33,753 bases of DNA from Bacillota bacterium (GTDB taxonomy: Bacteria > Bacillota > Clostridia > Acetivibrionales > DTU013), in the NCBI GenBank assembly GCA_023409735.1, contig JAEYRB010000028.1, positions 1 to 33,753 of the forward strand. Direction: 5' to 3'. Under the pieces are notes generated by a model. The model was not told the origin of the DNA. It was given only the letters and a program-made list of their open reading frames with translations, and searched no databases. Of the stretch, positions 25,468 through 33,647 are shown in pieces. The position numbers and the translations under genes are program-made. The number at the start of each line of letters is the position of its first letter. The stretch's first letter is position 1.

Positions 25468-25543
25468 ATGGATAAAATAACTAAGTGCTATGGAAAACAA
25501 ATGGGTGAATTTATCTGCTGAAGAACAATATGAAAGTGTCTAA
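25468..25543 (+). pseudogene. Short broken reading frame after a strong ribosome binding site
   Basis: AAGGAGG precedes ATG 25468, which encodes 17 residues (MDKITKCYGKQMGEFIC) before TGA. In another frame, ATG 25490 gives MENKWVNLSAEEQYESV before TAA. Joining frame 1 to the NLSAEEQYES part of frame 2 would give a more protein-like N-terminus, so a frameshifted and truncated gene is likely. The family is not recognised. The GC-rich island begins right after, so the rest may have been lost when that DNA arrived. Confidence 0.4.
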
Positions 25544-25550
25544 AACATGC

Positions 25551-25704
25551 AAAACCTCAGGGATTCGACGCGCCGCATCGCCTGCGGCTTGCTGCGCTAC
25601 CCGCTCGGACATGAGCTCCCCGGCGTCCTCGCGCACTCGCTGCGAAACGTGCATTTAGCACCTTACGCAACGCTCGTGCCGCAAGGTTCGAATCCCTTCT
25701 CCGA
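25551..25704. other. GC-rich island flanked by inverted tRNA T-arm sequence
   Basis: About 150 bases visibly richer in GC than the surroundings. It opens with GGGATTCGA and closes with TTCGAATCCC, the T-arm sequence of the adjacent tRNA-Arg in inverted orientation. TGCA also flanks both sides. Inside are several hairpins, for example GCCGCA/TGCGGC and GCTC/GAGC. The 3' end, GGTTCGAATCCCTTC then TCCG, resembles a tRNA 3' end without CCA. It could be a tRNA-derived repeat or a pseudo-tRNA. Open frames across it are biased artefacts. Confidence 0.55.
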
Positions 25705-25711
25705 AAAATGC

Positions 25712-25750
25712 AAACTAAAAAAGCCACCACATCGGGTGACTTTCTTAGTT

Positions 25751-25752
<2 letters not shown>
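25712..25752 (-). terminator. Intrinsic terminator of the tRNA operon
   Basis: On the minus strand, AAAG and CACC pair with GGTG and CTTTTTT right after the tRNA-Arg CCA end. Outer AAACTAA/TTAGTTT pairs extend the stem and reach into the encoded CCA. Confidence 0.8.
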
Positions 25753-25827
<75 letters not shown>

Positions 25828-25867
25828 ATATTAATCTTTTGCTCTACCAGAAGTCAGGTATTACAAT

Positions 25868-25941
25868 TGGAGCGGGTGATGGGAATCGGACCCACGCAAT
25901 CAGCTTGGAAGGCTGATGTTCTACCATTGAACTACACCCGC
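25868..25941 (-). tRNA. tRNA-Gly (anticodon TCC) with C at position 55
   Basis: The 74-base minus-strand cloverleaf has encoded CCA, acceptor GCGGGTG/CACCCGC, D-loop with GG, and anticodon loop CTTCCAA (TCC). The T-loop reads TCCGATT rather than the near-universal TTCGATT, so position 55, normally pseudouridine, is C. The rest looks normal. It decodes GGA and GGG. Confidence 0.96.
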
Positions 25942-25968
25942 AGATGTTCTTGACTTCTGACTTTACAT

Positions 25969-25997
25969 ATTATACAGTCGGCTTTTATGTTTGTCAA
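25969..25997 (-). promoter_or_regulatory. Promoter of the tRNA-Gly/tRNA-Arg operon
   Basis: Perfect TTGACA (25997-25992) and perfect TATAAT (25974-25969) on the minus strand with 17 bases between. The -10 lies 27 bases before the tRNA-Gly 5' end, as expected for a strong stable-RNA promoter. Confidence 0.93.
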
Positions 25998-26196
25998 TGG
26001 CAGATTACAAAAAATGCTGATCACATAGAATGACCTGAGTCGCTTTATTTGCCTCTGTTTGCAGGCGCTTTTCCTGTTCTGCCTGCTTCCTTCAAATAAT
26101 TTTCTCAGCCTTGCAGGTAATTTGCTAGGGGGCAGGGCTTTCCTTTGAATTAGCATAAAGAATACCTTCGGCACAAACTGATTTTCATATCATGCA

Positions 26197-26574
26197 TCAT
26201 TTAACACGTCTCATGATAATTTCTTCCTGCTTTGTGACTTCGTGTTCAATTCTGTTTATCTTCTCTGCATTTTGCTTATAACCATCAAGTAATGCTTCCA
26301 GCTTAATGCTAATATCATTTTCGTATATAGTCTCAACTTTAGTGACTCTCTTTGAAACGTCTCTTAGCTCTTCCTTTATTTCTCCCACATCCTGATTGAG
26401 TTTCCCCACATCCTGAGTAAGTTTCCCCACATCCTGAGTAAGCTTCCCCACATCCTGAGTAAGATTCTCCACATCCTGAGTAAGCTTCCCCATATTCTGA
26501 GTAAGCTTCCCCACATCCTGAGTGAGTTTTCCAACGTGAGCAGCTACATATTCTAATAATTCTCTATCTTCCAT
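26197..26574 (-). CDS. Heptad-repeat coiled-coil protein, unknown function
   Basis: A 125-residue minus-strand gene with GGGGGTG 5 bases before the ATG. Residues about 12-63 are seven-residue repeats of the type VGKLTQD, with small variants (NMGKLTQ, VENLTQ, LNQD). Val and Leu recur at heptad core positions, so a parallel coiled coil is likely. The C-terminal half is charged and helical (EIKEELRDVSKRVTKVETIYEND) and continues the coil to the end. No membrane segment or catalytic motif is seen. Similar clostridial proteins are annotated as hypothetical. The repeats are encoded by 21-base tandem DNA repeats, so length variation between strains is likely. Confidence 0.8.
   Translation of the reverse strand: MEDRELLEYVAAHVGKLTQDVGKLTQNMGKLTQDVENLTQDVGKLTQDVGKLTQDVGKLNQDVGEIKEELRDVSKRVTKVETIYENDISIKLEALLDGYKQNAEKINRIEHEVTKQEEIIMRRVK
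26384..26530 (-). repeat. 21-bp tandem repeats inside the coiled-coil gene
   Basis: Seven units of 21 bases (plus-strand form CCCACATCCTGAGTAAGNTTC) start every 21 bases from 26384. Most differ by one to three bases. Each unit encodes one heptad, so gain or loss of a unit keeps the frame and the coil register. Confidence 0.93.
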
Positions 26575-26749
26575 ATGACACCCCCGAAATATATTTTACC
26601 ATACTTATATAGAAAAGGGGTTGTAAAAAATTATGCATATGAAATTCATCTAATAAAGCTTACCAGTCATTCACCGTCATAATAATACCCACTAAATTTA
26701 AAGCAAAACTTTAATAGAGTGGATGACAAAATTTTTCTAATGTGACATA
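26575..26749. other. Spacer between coiled-coil gene and V-ATPase promoter
   Basis: Short AT-rich divergent spacer. Apart from the ribosome binding site of the minus-strand gene, nothing recognisable was found. Confidence 0.4.
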
Positions 26750-26778
26750 TTGACATCCAATAGGTTTTGTTATAGTAT
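26750..26778 (+). promoter_or_regulatory. Promoter of the V-type ATPase operon
   Basis: Perfect TTGACA (26750-26755) and TAGTAT (26773-26778) with 17-base spacing, about 220 bases upstream of the first gene. Confidence 0.75.
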
Positions 26779-26996
26779 TAAGATTAATTTATTTTAATAC
26801 GTGCCCGTTAAGGAATCAATGAGGCTTCCATTATCAGTGGAAGTCGTTTGCTTTTATTGGCGGTTGATTGTTAATACGTTAACTCGGATTTTACGGTAGA
26901 ATTTTACTAAGAAGTAAAGATAAACGCTTGGTTCTTTGTTGTAATGCAAGTGGCTATACTGGGAATGATAATAGATGTATGACAGGGGGTATTGCA
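26779..26996 (+). promoter_or_regulatory. Long structured leader of the V-type ATPase operon
   Basis: The predicted 5' leader is about 210 bases. GGCTTCCA/TGGAAGTC forms an 8-bp hairpin (about 26822-26846, one wobble) followed by a moderately T-rich GTTTGCTTTTATT. Outer AATCAA/TTGATT and CAAT/ATTG pairs enclose it, and TTAATACGT occurs twice. The fold suggests possible attenuation; no known riboswitch was recognised. Confidence 0.4.
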
Positions 26997-27308
26997 ATGA
27001 AAGAAATTATTGAACAGATTTCGCGGATTGACGCAGTAGCTTATGAAAATGAGCAGCGAAAAAGATCCATCCTGATTAATGAAAGAAAAAGGCTGGAGGA
27101 CGATATTAAAGCATACCGCCAAAAGGAAATTGGCAAAGCAGAGGATGAAGCGCAAAATACTTATAAGCAGATTGTCAGCAATGCAAAGAATGAATATCAA
27201 AGGCAGGAAGATGAGATAAAGAGGCAATGTGCCCAAATTGAAAGCAACTATGAAAAAATTGAAAATGCTGTATTGAAGGAAGTCTTCAACAAGCTTTTTT
27301 CTGATTAA
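26997..27308 (+). CDS. ntpF: V-type ATPase peripheral-stalk subunit H (G-like)
   Basis: First gene of the V/A-type ATPase operon. The 103-residue product is almost entirely charged helix (NEQRKRSILINERKRLEDDIKAYRQKE) with no membrane segment. That fits the coiled-coil peripheral-stalk subunit that pairs with subunit E. ATG 26997 has GGGGG 6 bases upstream; the open frame extends back to 26928 without coding character. Identification rests on shape and position, as these subunits diverge quickly. Confidence 0.75.
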   Translation: MKEIIEQISRIDAVAYENEQRKRSILINERKRLEDDIKAYRQKEIGKAEDEAQNTYKQIVSNAKNEYQRQEDEIKRQCAQIESNYEKIENAVLKEVFNKLFSD

Positions 27309-27347
27309 CTTATTTTGATAAAAAATTAACAGAAAGGCGGCGAAGAA

Positions 27348-28391
27348 GTGAATCCATATATGGCATATGATGCTGTGAATACAAAGATTCAATCAAAGAA
27401 AAGCAGAATTCTTGACGAAGAAAAGCTAAATAAGATGCTTGATTTAAACATGGTTGATCAGGTGACTGATTTTCTAAAAAGTAAGTATGGCCTTGAGAAG
27501 ATCATAAATATGGAAGGTAACCGTGAACTTCATAGGCATGAGCTGGAAACACTTCTGAAAAGATATAAGGTTTCTGAAATAGAAAATATTTTGCATTATT
27601 TCTCCGGACCATATAAAGACTTCCTTCAGGTAATGCTAATGAAGTATGAGATATCTGACATTATAATGCTTCTGAGAAAGATTGCCAGGGGAGAGGAATT
27701 AATCGGAATTGAAAATGCATATGTACACTCTGAGGCCTACTCGAAGCTTATGTATATTAAACTGTCAGCCTCAAGGGATGTTGAGCAGTTTATTGATAAC
27801 TTAAGGGATACAAACTATTATCGGGTGCTTAAGACCATAGATCAAAATGATGTTATAAGCAGAGAGTTTCATATGGAAATGAAGCTGCAATCGCTTTTGT
27901 ACAGGACGCTTATAAAAAAAGCTGAGAAGCTTGAACCCTATGATAGAGAAATAGCAAAGGATATTGTCGGACTGAAGATAGACCTTCTTAATGTACAGTG
28001 GATCTACAGGGCAAAAAATTATTATAACATTTCTCCTGAAGAAATTCTTATATATTGCCTGCAGAATGGGCAGAGACTTGGATTCGCAAGGCTGAGGAGT
28101 TTATGCTATACAAAAACGGCAGATGAAATGAAAGAATTAACAAATATATTTATGAAACACAAAATATTTGAAGGGAGTGGGGCATTAGAAATAGAAAAAA
28201 ATATTGACAGCTATTTTTACTTCTACATTAAGAACAAAAGATTTCAGGATAGCATAGGTGCAGCTTTATCCTATATTTATAGGCTGAACATAATTGTAAA
28301 GAACATGATCACAGTAACCGAAGGTATAAGGTATAAGCTGGCGAAGGAAGATTTGAAGCAATACTTGGTTCAAAGTAAAGATCAGAGGTGA
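27348..28391 (+). CDS. ntpC: V-type ATPase subunit C (AC39/d-like)
   Basis: Central subunit linking the rotor stalk to the membrane ring. The 347-residue protein starts at GTG 27348, with AGGCGG 8 bases upstream. The N-terminus NPYMAYDAVNTKIQSKKSRIL is typical of the family, as is helix-rich repeat content such as DIVGLKIDLLNVQWIYRAKNYY near 205. No membrane segment is present, as expected. The gene lies directly before subunit I here, whereas in Enterococcus the order is F-I-K-E-C-G-A-B-D. Confidence 0.9.
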   Translation: MNPYMAYDAVNTKIQSKKSRILDEEKLNKMLDLNMVDQVTDFLKSKYGLEKIINMEGNRELHRHELETLLKRYKVSEIENILHYFSGPYKDFLQVMLMKYEISDIIMLLRKIARGEELIGIENAYVHSEAYSKLMYIKLSASRDVEQFIDNLRDTNYYRVLKTIDQNDVISREFHMEMKLQSLLYRTLIKKAEKLEPYDREIAKDIVGLKIDLLNVQWIYRAKNYYNISPEEILIYCLQNGQRLGFARLRSLCYTKTADEMKELTNIFMKHKIFEGSGALEIEKNIDSYFYFYIKNKRFQDSIGAALSYIYRLNIIVKNMITVTEGIRYKLAKEDLKQYLVQSKDQR

Positions 28392-28400
28392 TAATGCAAA

Positions 28401-30383
28401 ATGGCTATTCAGAAAATGACTTTTCTGAAAATAGTAGGATCAGTGGATGACATTCATGAGGTTCTGAAGAGGCTTGTGTTAAGTGAGAGTTTGCATGTTG
28501 ATTTTGAAAGTCCTGATGCATACGACAACAGTTACATAATACATCATTACGAATCAGTGATGACGGGAGTGTCAACGTTGATCCATGAAGATTACAGCGA
28601 TGTCGATAAAAGATGTGCAGATATTGACAAATCTCTGGAAATGTTGAGCAAAGGACTTGATATTACACTACAAGTTGATAAGGGGAGTATTGCAAACGCT
28701 CAATATGGGATAAGTGATGCCAGGAATGATATTGATAAGCTTACAGAACTCATTGGAGGCAGGATCAGTGAGATCAATACCAAAAAAGCAGCTATTTCTC
28801 AGCTTAAACAATTCTATAACAGTATGGATTGTGTGATTTACAAGGATATAGATTTCGAGCATATTGCAAAGCTGAATTATTTTGACTATGAAGTGGGCTT
28901 TGTGACTAATGAAAACAAGCTTAAACTAAGAAAAAACTACGAAAATATTAGTGCAATAGCCCTAAACATAGGAACATTAAAGAATTCAAATGAAGATATA
29001 GGAATAATTATTTTCCCTAAGCGCTTTAGAGAGGAAACCACCAAGCTTCTTAAATCACTTAACTGGATAAAGCTTGATATACCCGATGGTCTTAACGGAA
29101 CAATCGCAGATATGATGGATCAGACTAAGGGCAAAATAAAAGAGCTGGAAGACGAGATTAACAAGCTTTCACAGGTCTTGACAGACAAGAAAAATGAAAC
29201 ACAGCTTCTACTTAACAAAATATATACAACAGTGTTACTTGAAAGAAAGATCGCAAGTCTTGTTAAGGAAGTGTTTTTTGGTGAAAGCACATTTGTTATA
29301 AATGCATGGATCAGAAATAGTGACAAGAATATGGTTGAGCAGGCTCTGGCGCCTGTTATGCATAGAGTTTTAATAGAAGAAAAAAAAGCTGATGAGCTAG
29401 AAAGGCAGGTGATGCCACCTACACAGTTGAAAAACAATAAATTTGTCAGACCATTTGAGACTATAATCAGGTTATATGGCTTGCCATCATATTATGAGAT
29501 TGATCCGACGCCGTTTCTGGCAATAACCTTCTGCCTCATGTTCGGAATAATGTTCGGAGATATAGGGCAAGGACTTGTGTATTTTATTGCAGGTCTTATA
29601 GTTCAGAAGAAAATGATGCAAGCCGGAAAGATATTGCAAAGACTTGGCGGAAGCTCTATCATATTCGGATTCGTGTACGGAAGCCTATTCGGACTTGAAC
29701 AGGAGCAGCTGCCGTGGCTGCCGAGCCTTATAGGAAAGCCGCTGGATCCCAAGAATATACCATCGATACTGATTGCCGGAGTTGTTTTTGGAGTTGTTGT
29801 AATGTCAATATCTTTTATACTGGGAGTAATAAATTCGATAAGAGTAGGAAATGTAGAGATAGGCATATTCGGCAAGAACGGCCTCGCAGGCTACATTTTC
29901 TATATGAGCCTGATAACTGCAGCTGTTGCAGTAACCGGTGTAATAAAGCTGCCGCTGATAGTCCCCATATTAACACTACTTGGTAGCTTACTCCTGATGG
30001 TTATGAAAGAGCCTTTAACAAATCTGGTAATTAATAAAAGGCCGCTAGTTCATGGAACGTTTGGCAACTATATGACAGAGAGCATATTTGAAGGCGTAGA
30101 AACAGTGCTCGGAACACTTAGCAATGCAATATCCTTCATACGTGTTGGAGCATTTGCGCTTAACCATGCAGGCTTGTTCCTTGCATTCCTGGTTATGTCC
30201 GAGCTTATGCCGAATATTGCATTGAAGATACTAATATTGTTGCTGGGTAATTTACTTATTTTGGTACTGGAAGGCTTGGTCGTATTTATCCAGGGCTTAC
30301 GTCTTCAGTATTATGAAATGTTCGGGAAGTACTTCCAGGGCGATGGAATTGAGTTCAAGCCTGTCAGAATAAATATTCAATGA
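28401..30383 (+). CDS. ntpI: V-type ATPase membrane subunit I (a-like)
   Basis: Membrane stator subunit that forms the ion path with the K ring. The 660-residue size is usual. Residues 1-350 form the cytoplasmic part, with coiled coils (GKIKELEDEINKLSQVLTDKKNE near 240). About 350-650 is membrane domain with seven or eight helices. The FGIMFGDIGQGL segment near 382 and ISFIRVGAFALNHAGLF near 578 are conserved, the latter carrying the essential Arg. AGAGGTG is 10 bases before the ATG, and the gene starts 9 bases after subunit C. A 20-base stretch of this gene recurs between the A and B genes. Confidence 0.95.
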   Translation: MAIQKMTFLKIVGSVDDIHEVLKRLVLSESLHVDFESPDAYDNSYIIHHYESVMTGVSTLIHEDYSDVDKRCADIDKSLEMLSKGLDITLQVDKGSIANAQYGISDARNDIDKLTELIGGRISEINTKKAAISQLKQFYNSMDCVIYKDIDFEHIAKLNYFDYEVGFVTNENKLKLRKNYENISAIALNIGTLKNSNEDIGIIIFPKRFREETTKLLKSLNWIKLDIPDGLNGTIADMMDQTKGKIKELEDEINKLSQVLTDKKNETQLLLNKIYTTVLLERKIASLVKEVFFGESTFVINAWIRNSDKNMVEQALAPVMHRVLIEEKKADELERQVMPPTQLKNNKFVRPFETIIRLYGLPSYYEIDPTPFLAITFCLMFGIMFGDIGQGLVYFIAGLIVQKKMMQAGKILQRLGGSSIIFGFVYGSLFGLEQEQLPWLPSLIGKPLDPKNIPSILIAGVVFGVVVMSISFILGVINSIRVGNVEIGIFGKNGLAGYIFYMSLITAAVAVTGVIKLPLIVPILTLLGSLLLMVMKEPLTNLVINKRPLVHGTFGNYMTESIFEGVETVLGTLSNAISFIRVGAFALNHAGLFLAFLVMSELMPNIALKILILLLGNLLILVLEGLVVFIQGLRLQYYEMFGKYFQGDGIEFKPVRINIQ

Positions 30384-30455
30384 CCGTAATAAACATGATA
30401 TGAATTGACGGCCATGATAATAAATAATTGAAATTAATGAAAGGGTGAATAATTT

Positions 30456-30899
30456 ATGCAACTTACTTTATTAGCTTTAGCAATACTCATAGCAGCAGGA
30501 ACAGTATTTTACGGAAGAAGGGCAATGAAAAAAAACCAAAAGGGAAGCGTAAAAAAAGCTATTTTTACTTCTGTTACTGCATTTGGTGCTGTTATGATCA
30601 CTATGATCGTTCTTTTGATATCCGGTGATCCTGTTTTCGCAGCAGCTGAAGCTACAGCAGCAGGTACGGCAGTTTCAGGCCTGTCTCTGGGTGACGGTTT
30701 TAAATACATCGCTGCGGCATTATCCACGGGCCTTGCAACAATAGGAACAGGTGTTGCAGTTGGTTCAGTTGGTTCTTCTGCAATAGGTGCAGTTTCAGAG
30801 GATTCATCCATACTTGGTAAAACGCTTATATTTGTTGGTATGGCAGAAGGTATCGCTATATATGGTATGATAATCTCCATATTAATACTGTTCGTCTAA
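30456..30899 (+). CDS. ntpK: V-type ATPase proteolipid subunit K (c-ring)
   Basis: Forms the rotating ion-binding ring. The 147-residue protein has four hydrophobic segments, at about 1-18, 36-56, 81-112 and 121-147. Only the last two look like a c-subunit hairpin: GLATIGTGVAVGSVGSSAIGA, then GMAEGIAIYGMII with the ion-binding Glu131. The first pair lacks an acidic residue and is poorly conserved, so each protomer would carry one site, as in Enterococcus NtpK. Whether it moves sodium or protons cannot be settled from the sequence. AAAGGGTG precedes the ATG. Confidence 0.93.
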   Translation: MQLTLLALAILIAAGTVFYGRRAMKKNQKGSVKKAIFTSVTAFGAVMITMIVLLISGDPVFAAAEATAAGTAVSGLSLGDGFKYIAAALSTGLATIGTGVAVGSVGSSAIGAVSEDSSILGKTLIFVGMAEGIAIYGMIISILILFV

Positions 30900-30912
30900 G
30901 GAGCAATGCATT

Positions 30913-31221
30913 ATGAAATCGTTTCTGATAAGTGATAATAAGGATACATGGGTTGGTATGAAACTTGCAGGTGTAGACGGTGTTATAGTGCATACTCGCG
31001 AGGAAGTGCAGCATGCTCTGAAGGATGCTATGAAAAATGAAGAATACGGAATTCTTATATTAACTGAAAAAGCAATGGATCTGGTGCGGGAAGAAATATT
31101 AGAGTATAAGCTGAAGTGCAGGAAGCCGCTTATAATCGAAATTCCCGACAGACATGGCAGTTCAAAATCCCAGGATCAGATCGCAAATTACATAAGAGAC
31201 TCTGTAGGTATTCGTATATGA
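30913..31221 (+). CDS. ntpG: V-type ATPase subunit F
   Basis: Small rotor-stalk subunit. The 102-residue product has the alternating alpha/beta pattern of the family: MKSFLISDNKDTWVGMKLAG at the start, YGILILTEKAMDLV near 45 and KPLIIEIPDRHGS near 72. The last is the usual landmark (PLIxEIP). It begins 13 bases after the K stop, with AAGGAG bridging the gap, and ends 9 bases before subunit E. Confidence 0.93.
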   Translation: MKSFLISDNKDTWVGMKLAGVDGVIVHTREEVQHALKDAMKNEEYGILILTEKAMDLVREEILEYKLKCRKPLIIEIPDRHGSSKSQDQIANYIRDSVGIRI

Positions 31222-31230
31222 GGTGGTCAC

Positions 31231-31863
31231 ATGGTAACTATTGAACAGAAACTATCACTGTTTTCAAAGCTTCTGCAGCGTTCCATGTCTGAAAAGTTTG
31301 ATGAGGAAATGAGACAGCTGAGGAAGGATTACGAAGCGAAAGCGAAGGAAAATGAAGAAATAGTTAAAAAAGAAGCTGACGAGATCTTGAAAAGAGCCCG
31401 CAAAAAGGCTGACGCTGAAAAGCTTGAGATGGTCAGTAAGATGAAATATGGCTTAAAAAGAGAATATATAGACGTAAAAGAAAAGTACTTTACACTTTTC
31501 ATGCAGCATCTGACAGATAAAATCGAAAAATTTATTGAAACCGATGAGTACCCTGAGTATTTAATGCGGCTTATCAGCAAGCTTATGGAAGAGAAAATCA
31601 CCGATAGTATTGTACTATATATGACAAAAAGAGATCTTGACAAGTATACTGAAGCCATAAAACAGAGATTATCGGAAGCGGGCATCTTTGATTTTTCCTT
31701 CAAAATTGCAGATGATAAGATCATTGGCGGATATGTTGCGGAGGATACGTTAAATAAGATCAGAATCGATTGTACAATCCAATCGATTCTGGATGATAAT
31801 ACGCCTTATATAATGCAGACATTGTTCAAAGCCATAGAGGCAGGTGAAAACGATGGAATATAA
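31231..31863 (+). CDS. ntpE: V-type ATPase peripheral-stalk subunit E
   Basis: Peripheral-stalk subunit that pairs with the H/G-like coil and braces the catalytic head. The 210-residue product has a long charged helical N-terminus (KFDEEMRQLRKDYEAKAKEN, about 20-75) and a globular C-terminal domain from about 110. GGYVAEDTLNKIRIDCTIQS near 170 is the recognisable family block. AGGTGG lies about 5 bases before the ATG. Its last bases overlap the subunit A start by 11 bases, indicating coupled translation. Confidence 0.9.
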   Translation: MVTIEQKLSLFSKLLQRSMSEKFDEEMRQLRKDYEAKAKENEEIVKKEADEILKRARKKADAEKLEMVSKMKYGLKREYIDVKEKYFTLFMQHLTDKIEKFIETDEYPEYLMRLISKLMEEKITDSIVLYMTKRDLDKYTEAIKQRLSEAGIFDFSFKIADDKIIGGYVAEDTLNKIRIDCTIQSILDDNTPYIMQTLFKAIEAGENDGI

Positions 31864-33625
31864 AGAGGGTGTTGTACAGGCTATTAATGGACCTGTTGTA
31901 AGAGGCATAAACATGGGCTCCTTCAAGCGAAATGAGATGGTTACCGTAGGAGATAAGAAGCTCATAGGTGAAGTAGTCACAGTTGAAGGTGATAGTGCAA
32001 CAGTACAGGTTTACGAGGAGACTGAAGGATTGAAAGCCGGCGAGAAGATACTTTATACAGGAAGCCCGCTTTGTGTAACGCTTGGCCCCGGTATGCTGGG
32101 TAATATATTTGACGGAATTCAGAGACCTCTAGAAAAAATAAATAATATTTCAAATGACTTTATACCGGAGGGGATAGGCCTTCTTTCTCTTGATGAAGAA
32201 AAGTATTGGGAGGTCAGCCTTACGATAAAGAAAGGCGACAGCATAAAACCCGGGGATGTTTATGGAACCGTGCAGGAAACATTGAGCATTGTACATAAGC
32301 TTTTGGTTCCGCCAGGTGTAAGTGGTAGGGTAATCGTGGTCAGACATGATGGAAGGTACAGACTAAATGATACCGTTGTCGTTGTGGAAAAACAGAATAA
32401 AGAGAATGTAAACCTTACATTATGCAGCAAATGGCCTGTGAGACAGCCGCGCCCAATAGATAAAAGGATACCTATATATAAACCGCTGATAACAGGGCAG
32501 AGGGTCATAGATAGCTTCTACCCGGTAGCAAAGGGCGGTACTGTAGGACTGCCCGGAGGCTTTGGCACAGGTAAGACTGTAACACAGCATCAGCTTGCTA
32601 AATGGAGCGATGCCGATATTATCATATACATCGGCTGTGGTGAGCGTGGAAACGAGATGACGGATGTTCTTGAAGAGTTCCCCTCGCTTATAGATCCAAG
32701 GACCGAGAGGCCTCTTATGGAAAGAACAATACTGATCGCAAACACATCCAATATGCCTGTTGCGGCCCGTGAGGCATGCATATATACAGGTATAACTATG
32801 GCTGAATATTACAGAGATATGGGTTATGATGTTGCAATAATGGCAGATTCCACTTCAAGGTGGGCTGAAGCGCTGAGAGAGATTTCGGGAAGGCTTGAGG
32901 AAATGCCTGCAGAAGAAGGCTACCCGGCATATCTTCCATCAAGGCTTGCTGAGTTTTACGAAAGGGCAGGCTGCGTGAAAACTCTTGGAGGTCAGGAGGC
33001 ATCCATAACGATTATAGGCGCTGTATCCCCTCCGGGAGGCGATTTCTCGGAGCCTGTTACTGAAAACACTAAGAGGTTCGTTACAACGTTTTTAGCGTTG
33101 GATAAGAAGCTTGCATATGCAAGGCATTTTCCAGCAATCAACTATCTGACCAGCTACAGTGGTTATATCGGAATGCTGGAGGATTGGTACAGTCAGAATG
33201 TTGCACCTGATATGCTTGAACTAAGGGCAAAGATGATAAGGCTGCTCCAGGAGGAGGAAAAGCTTAATGAGATCGTCCAACTGGTCGGCGAAGATGTTCT
33301 TCCTAACGATCAAGCGCTTGTTTTGGAGATAGCACGAGTCATAAAGAAGGGAATCCTACAGCAGAATGCCCTGCATAAGGAGGACACATATGTGGTGCTC
33401 GAAAAACAATATAAGATGATGAAAGTCGTTGATACACTGTATGAAAACGCTCTGAAATGTGTAAAAATGGGCATACCGATCTCTACAATCAGAAGCCAGG
33501 AGATAATACAGGATGTTCTGAAGATGAAATACGAGGTTCCCAATGATCACATTGAAAAGCTTGACGAGCTATGCGGAAGAATAACAGATGTCTTTGAAAA
33601 ACTTAGTCAGAAATATGAGCAGTAG
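31853..33625 (+). CDS. ntpA: V-type ATPase catalytic subunit A
   Basis: Catalytic subunit that hydrolyses or makes ATP. The 590-residue length is normal. The N-terminal beta barrel starts YKEGVVQAINGPVVRG, and the bulge or non-homologous region runs to about 190. Walker A is GGFGTGKT near 232 and the catalytic Glu motif is GCGERGNEM near 260. The ADSTSRWAEALREISGRLEEMPAEEGYP block near 330 is a hallmark of A/V catalytic subunits. I chose ATG 31853, with AGGCAGGTG before it, over an in-frame GTG three codons earlier inside that site. The B gene follows after 102 bases. Confidence 0.97.
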   Translation: MEYKEGVVQAINGPVVRGINMGSFKRNEMVTVGDKKLIGEVVTVEGDSATVQVYEETEGLKAGEKILYTGSPLCVTLGPGMLGNIFDGIQRPLEKINNISNDFIPEGIGLLSLDEEKYWEVSLTIKKGDSIKPGDVYGTVQETLSIVHKLLVPPGVSGRVIVVRHDGRYRLNDTVVVVEKQNKENVNLTLCSKWPVRQPRPIDKRIPIYKPLITGQRVIDSFYPVAKGGTVGLPGGFGTGKTVTQHQLAKWSDADIIIYIGCGERGNEMTDVLEEFPSLIDPRTERPLMERTILIANTSNMPVAAREACIYTGITMAEYYRDMGYDVAIMADSTSRWAEALREISGRLEEMPAEEGYPAYLPSRLAEFYERAGCVKTLGGQEASITIIGAVSPPGGDFSEPVTENTKRFVTTFLALDKKLAYARHFPAINYLTSYSGYIGMLEDWYSQNVAPDMLELRAKMIRLLQEEEKLNEIVQLVGEDVLPNDQALVLEIARVIKKGILQQNALHKEDTYVVLEKQYKMMKVVDTLYENALKCVKMGIPISTIRSQEIIQDVLKMKYEVPNDHIEKLDELCGRITDVFEKLSQKYEQ

Positions 33626-33647
33626 GCTCAGTTGATTATATTTATTT

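Larger units (their letters stand above)
24626..25550. other. Long non-coding stretch, apparently decayed DNA
   Basis: About 925 bases with no intact gene. It contains an 11-base direct repeat TTAAGCTAGAG at 24872-24882 and 25172-25182, exactly 300 bases apart. TGAGCAAAAA/TTTTTGCTCA inverted arms lie at about 25241-25320. Further hairpins and a broken reading frame are listed separately. On the minus strand near 25030-25080, a short open stretch reads YRLFVLLKNEYGI, suggesting a dead gene. Decayed mobile DNA is one explanation; no transposase was recognised. Confidence 0.4.

Noticed and set aside
25932..26174. Minus-strand 80-codon frame upstream of tRNA-Gly
   Set aside because: It contains the tRNA promoter, ends inside the tRNA gene and has no ribosome binding site.
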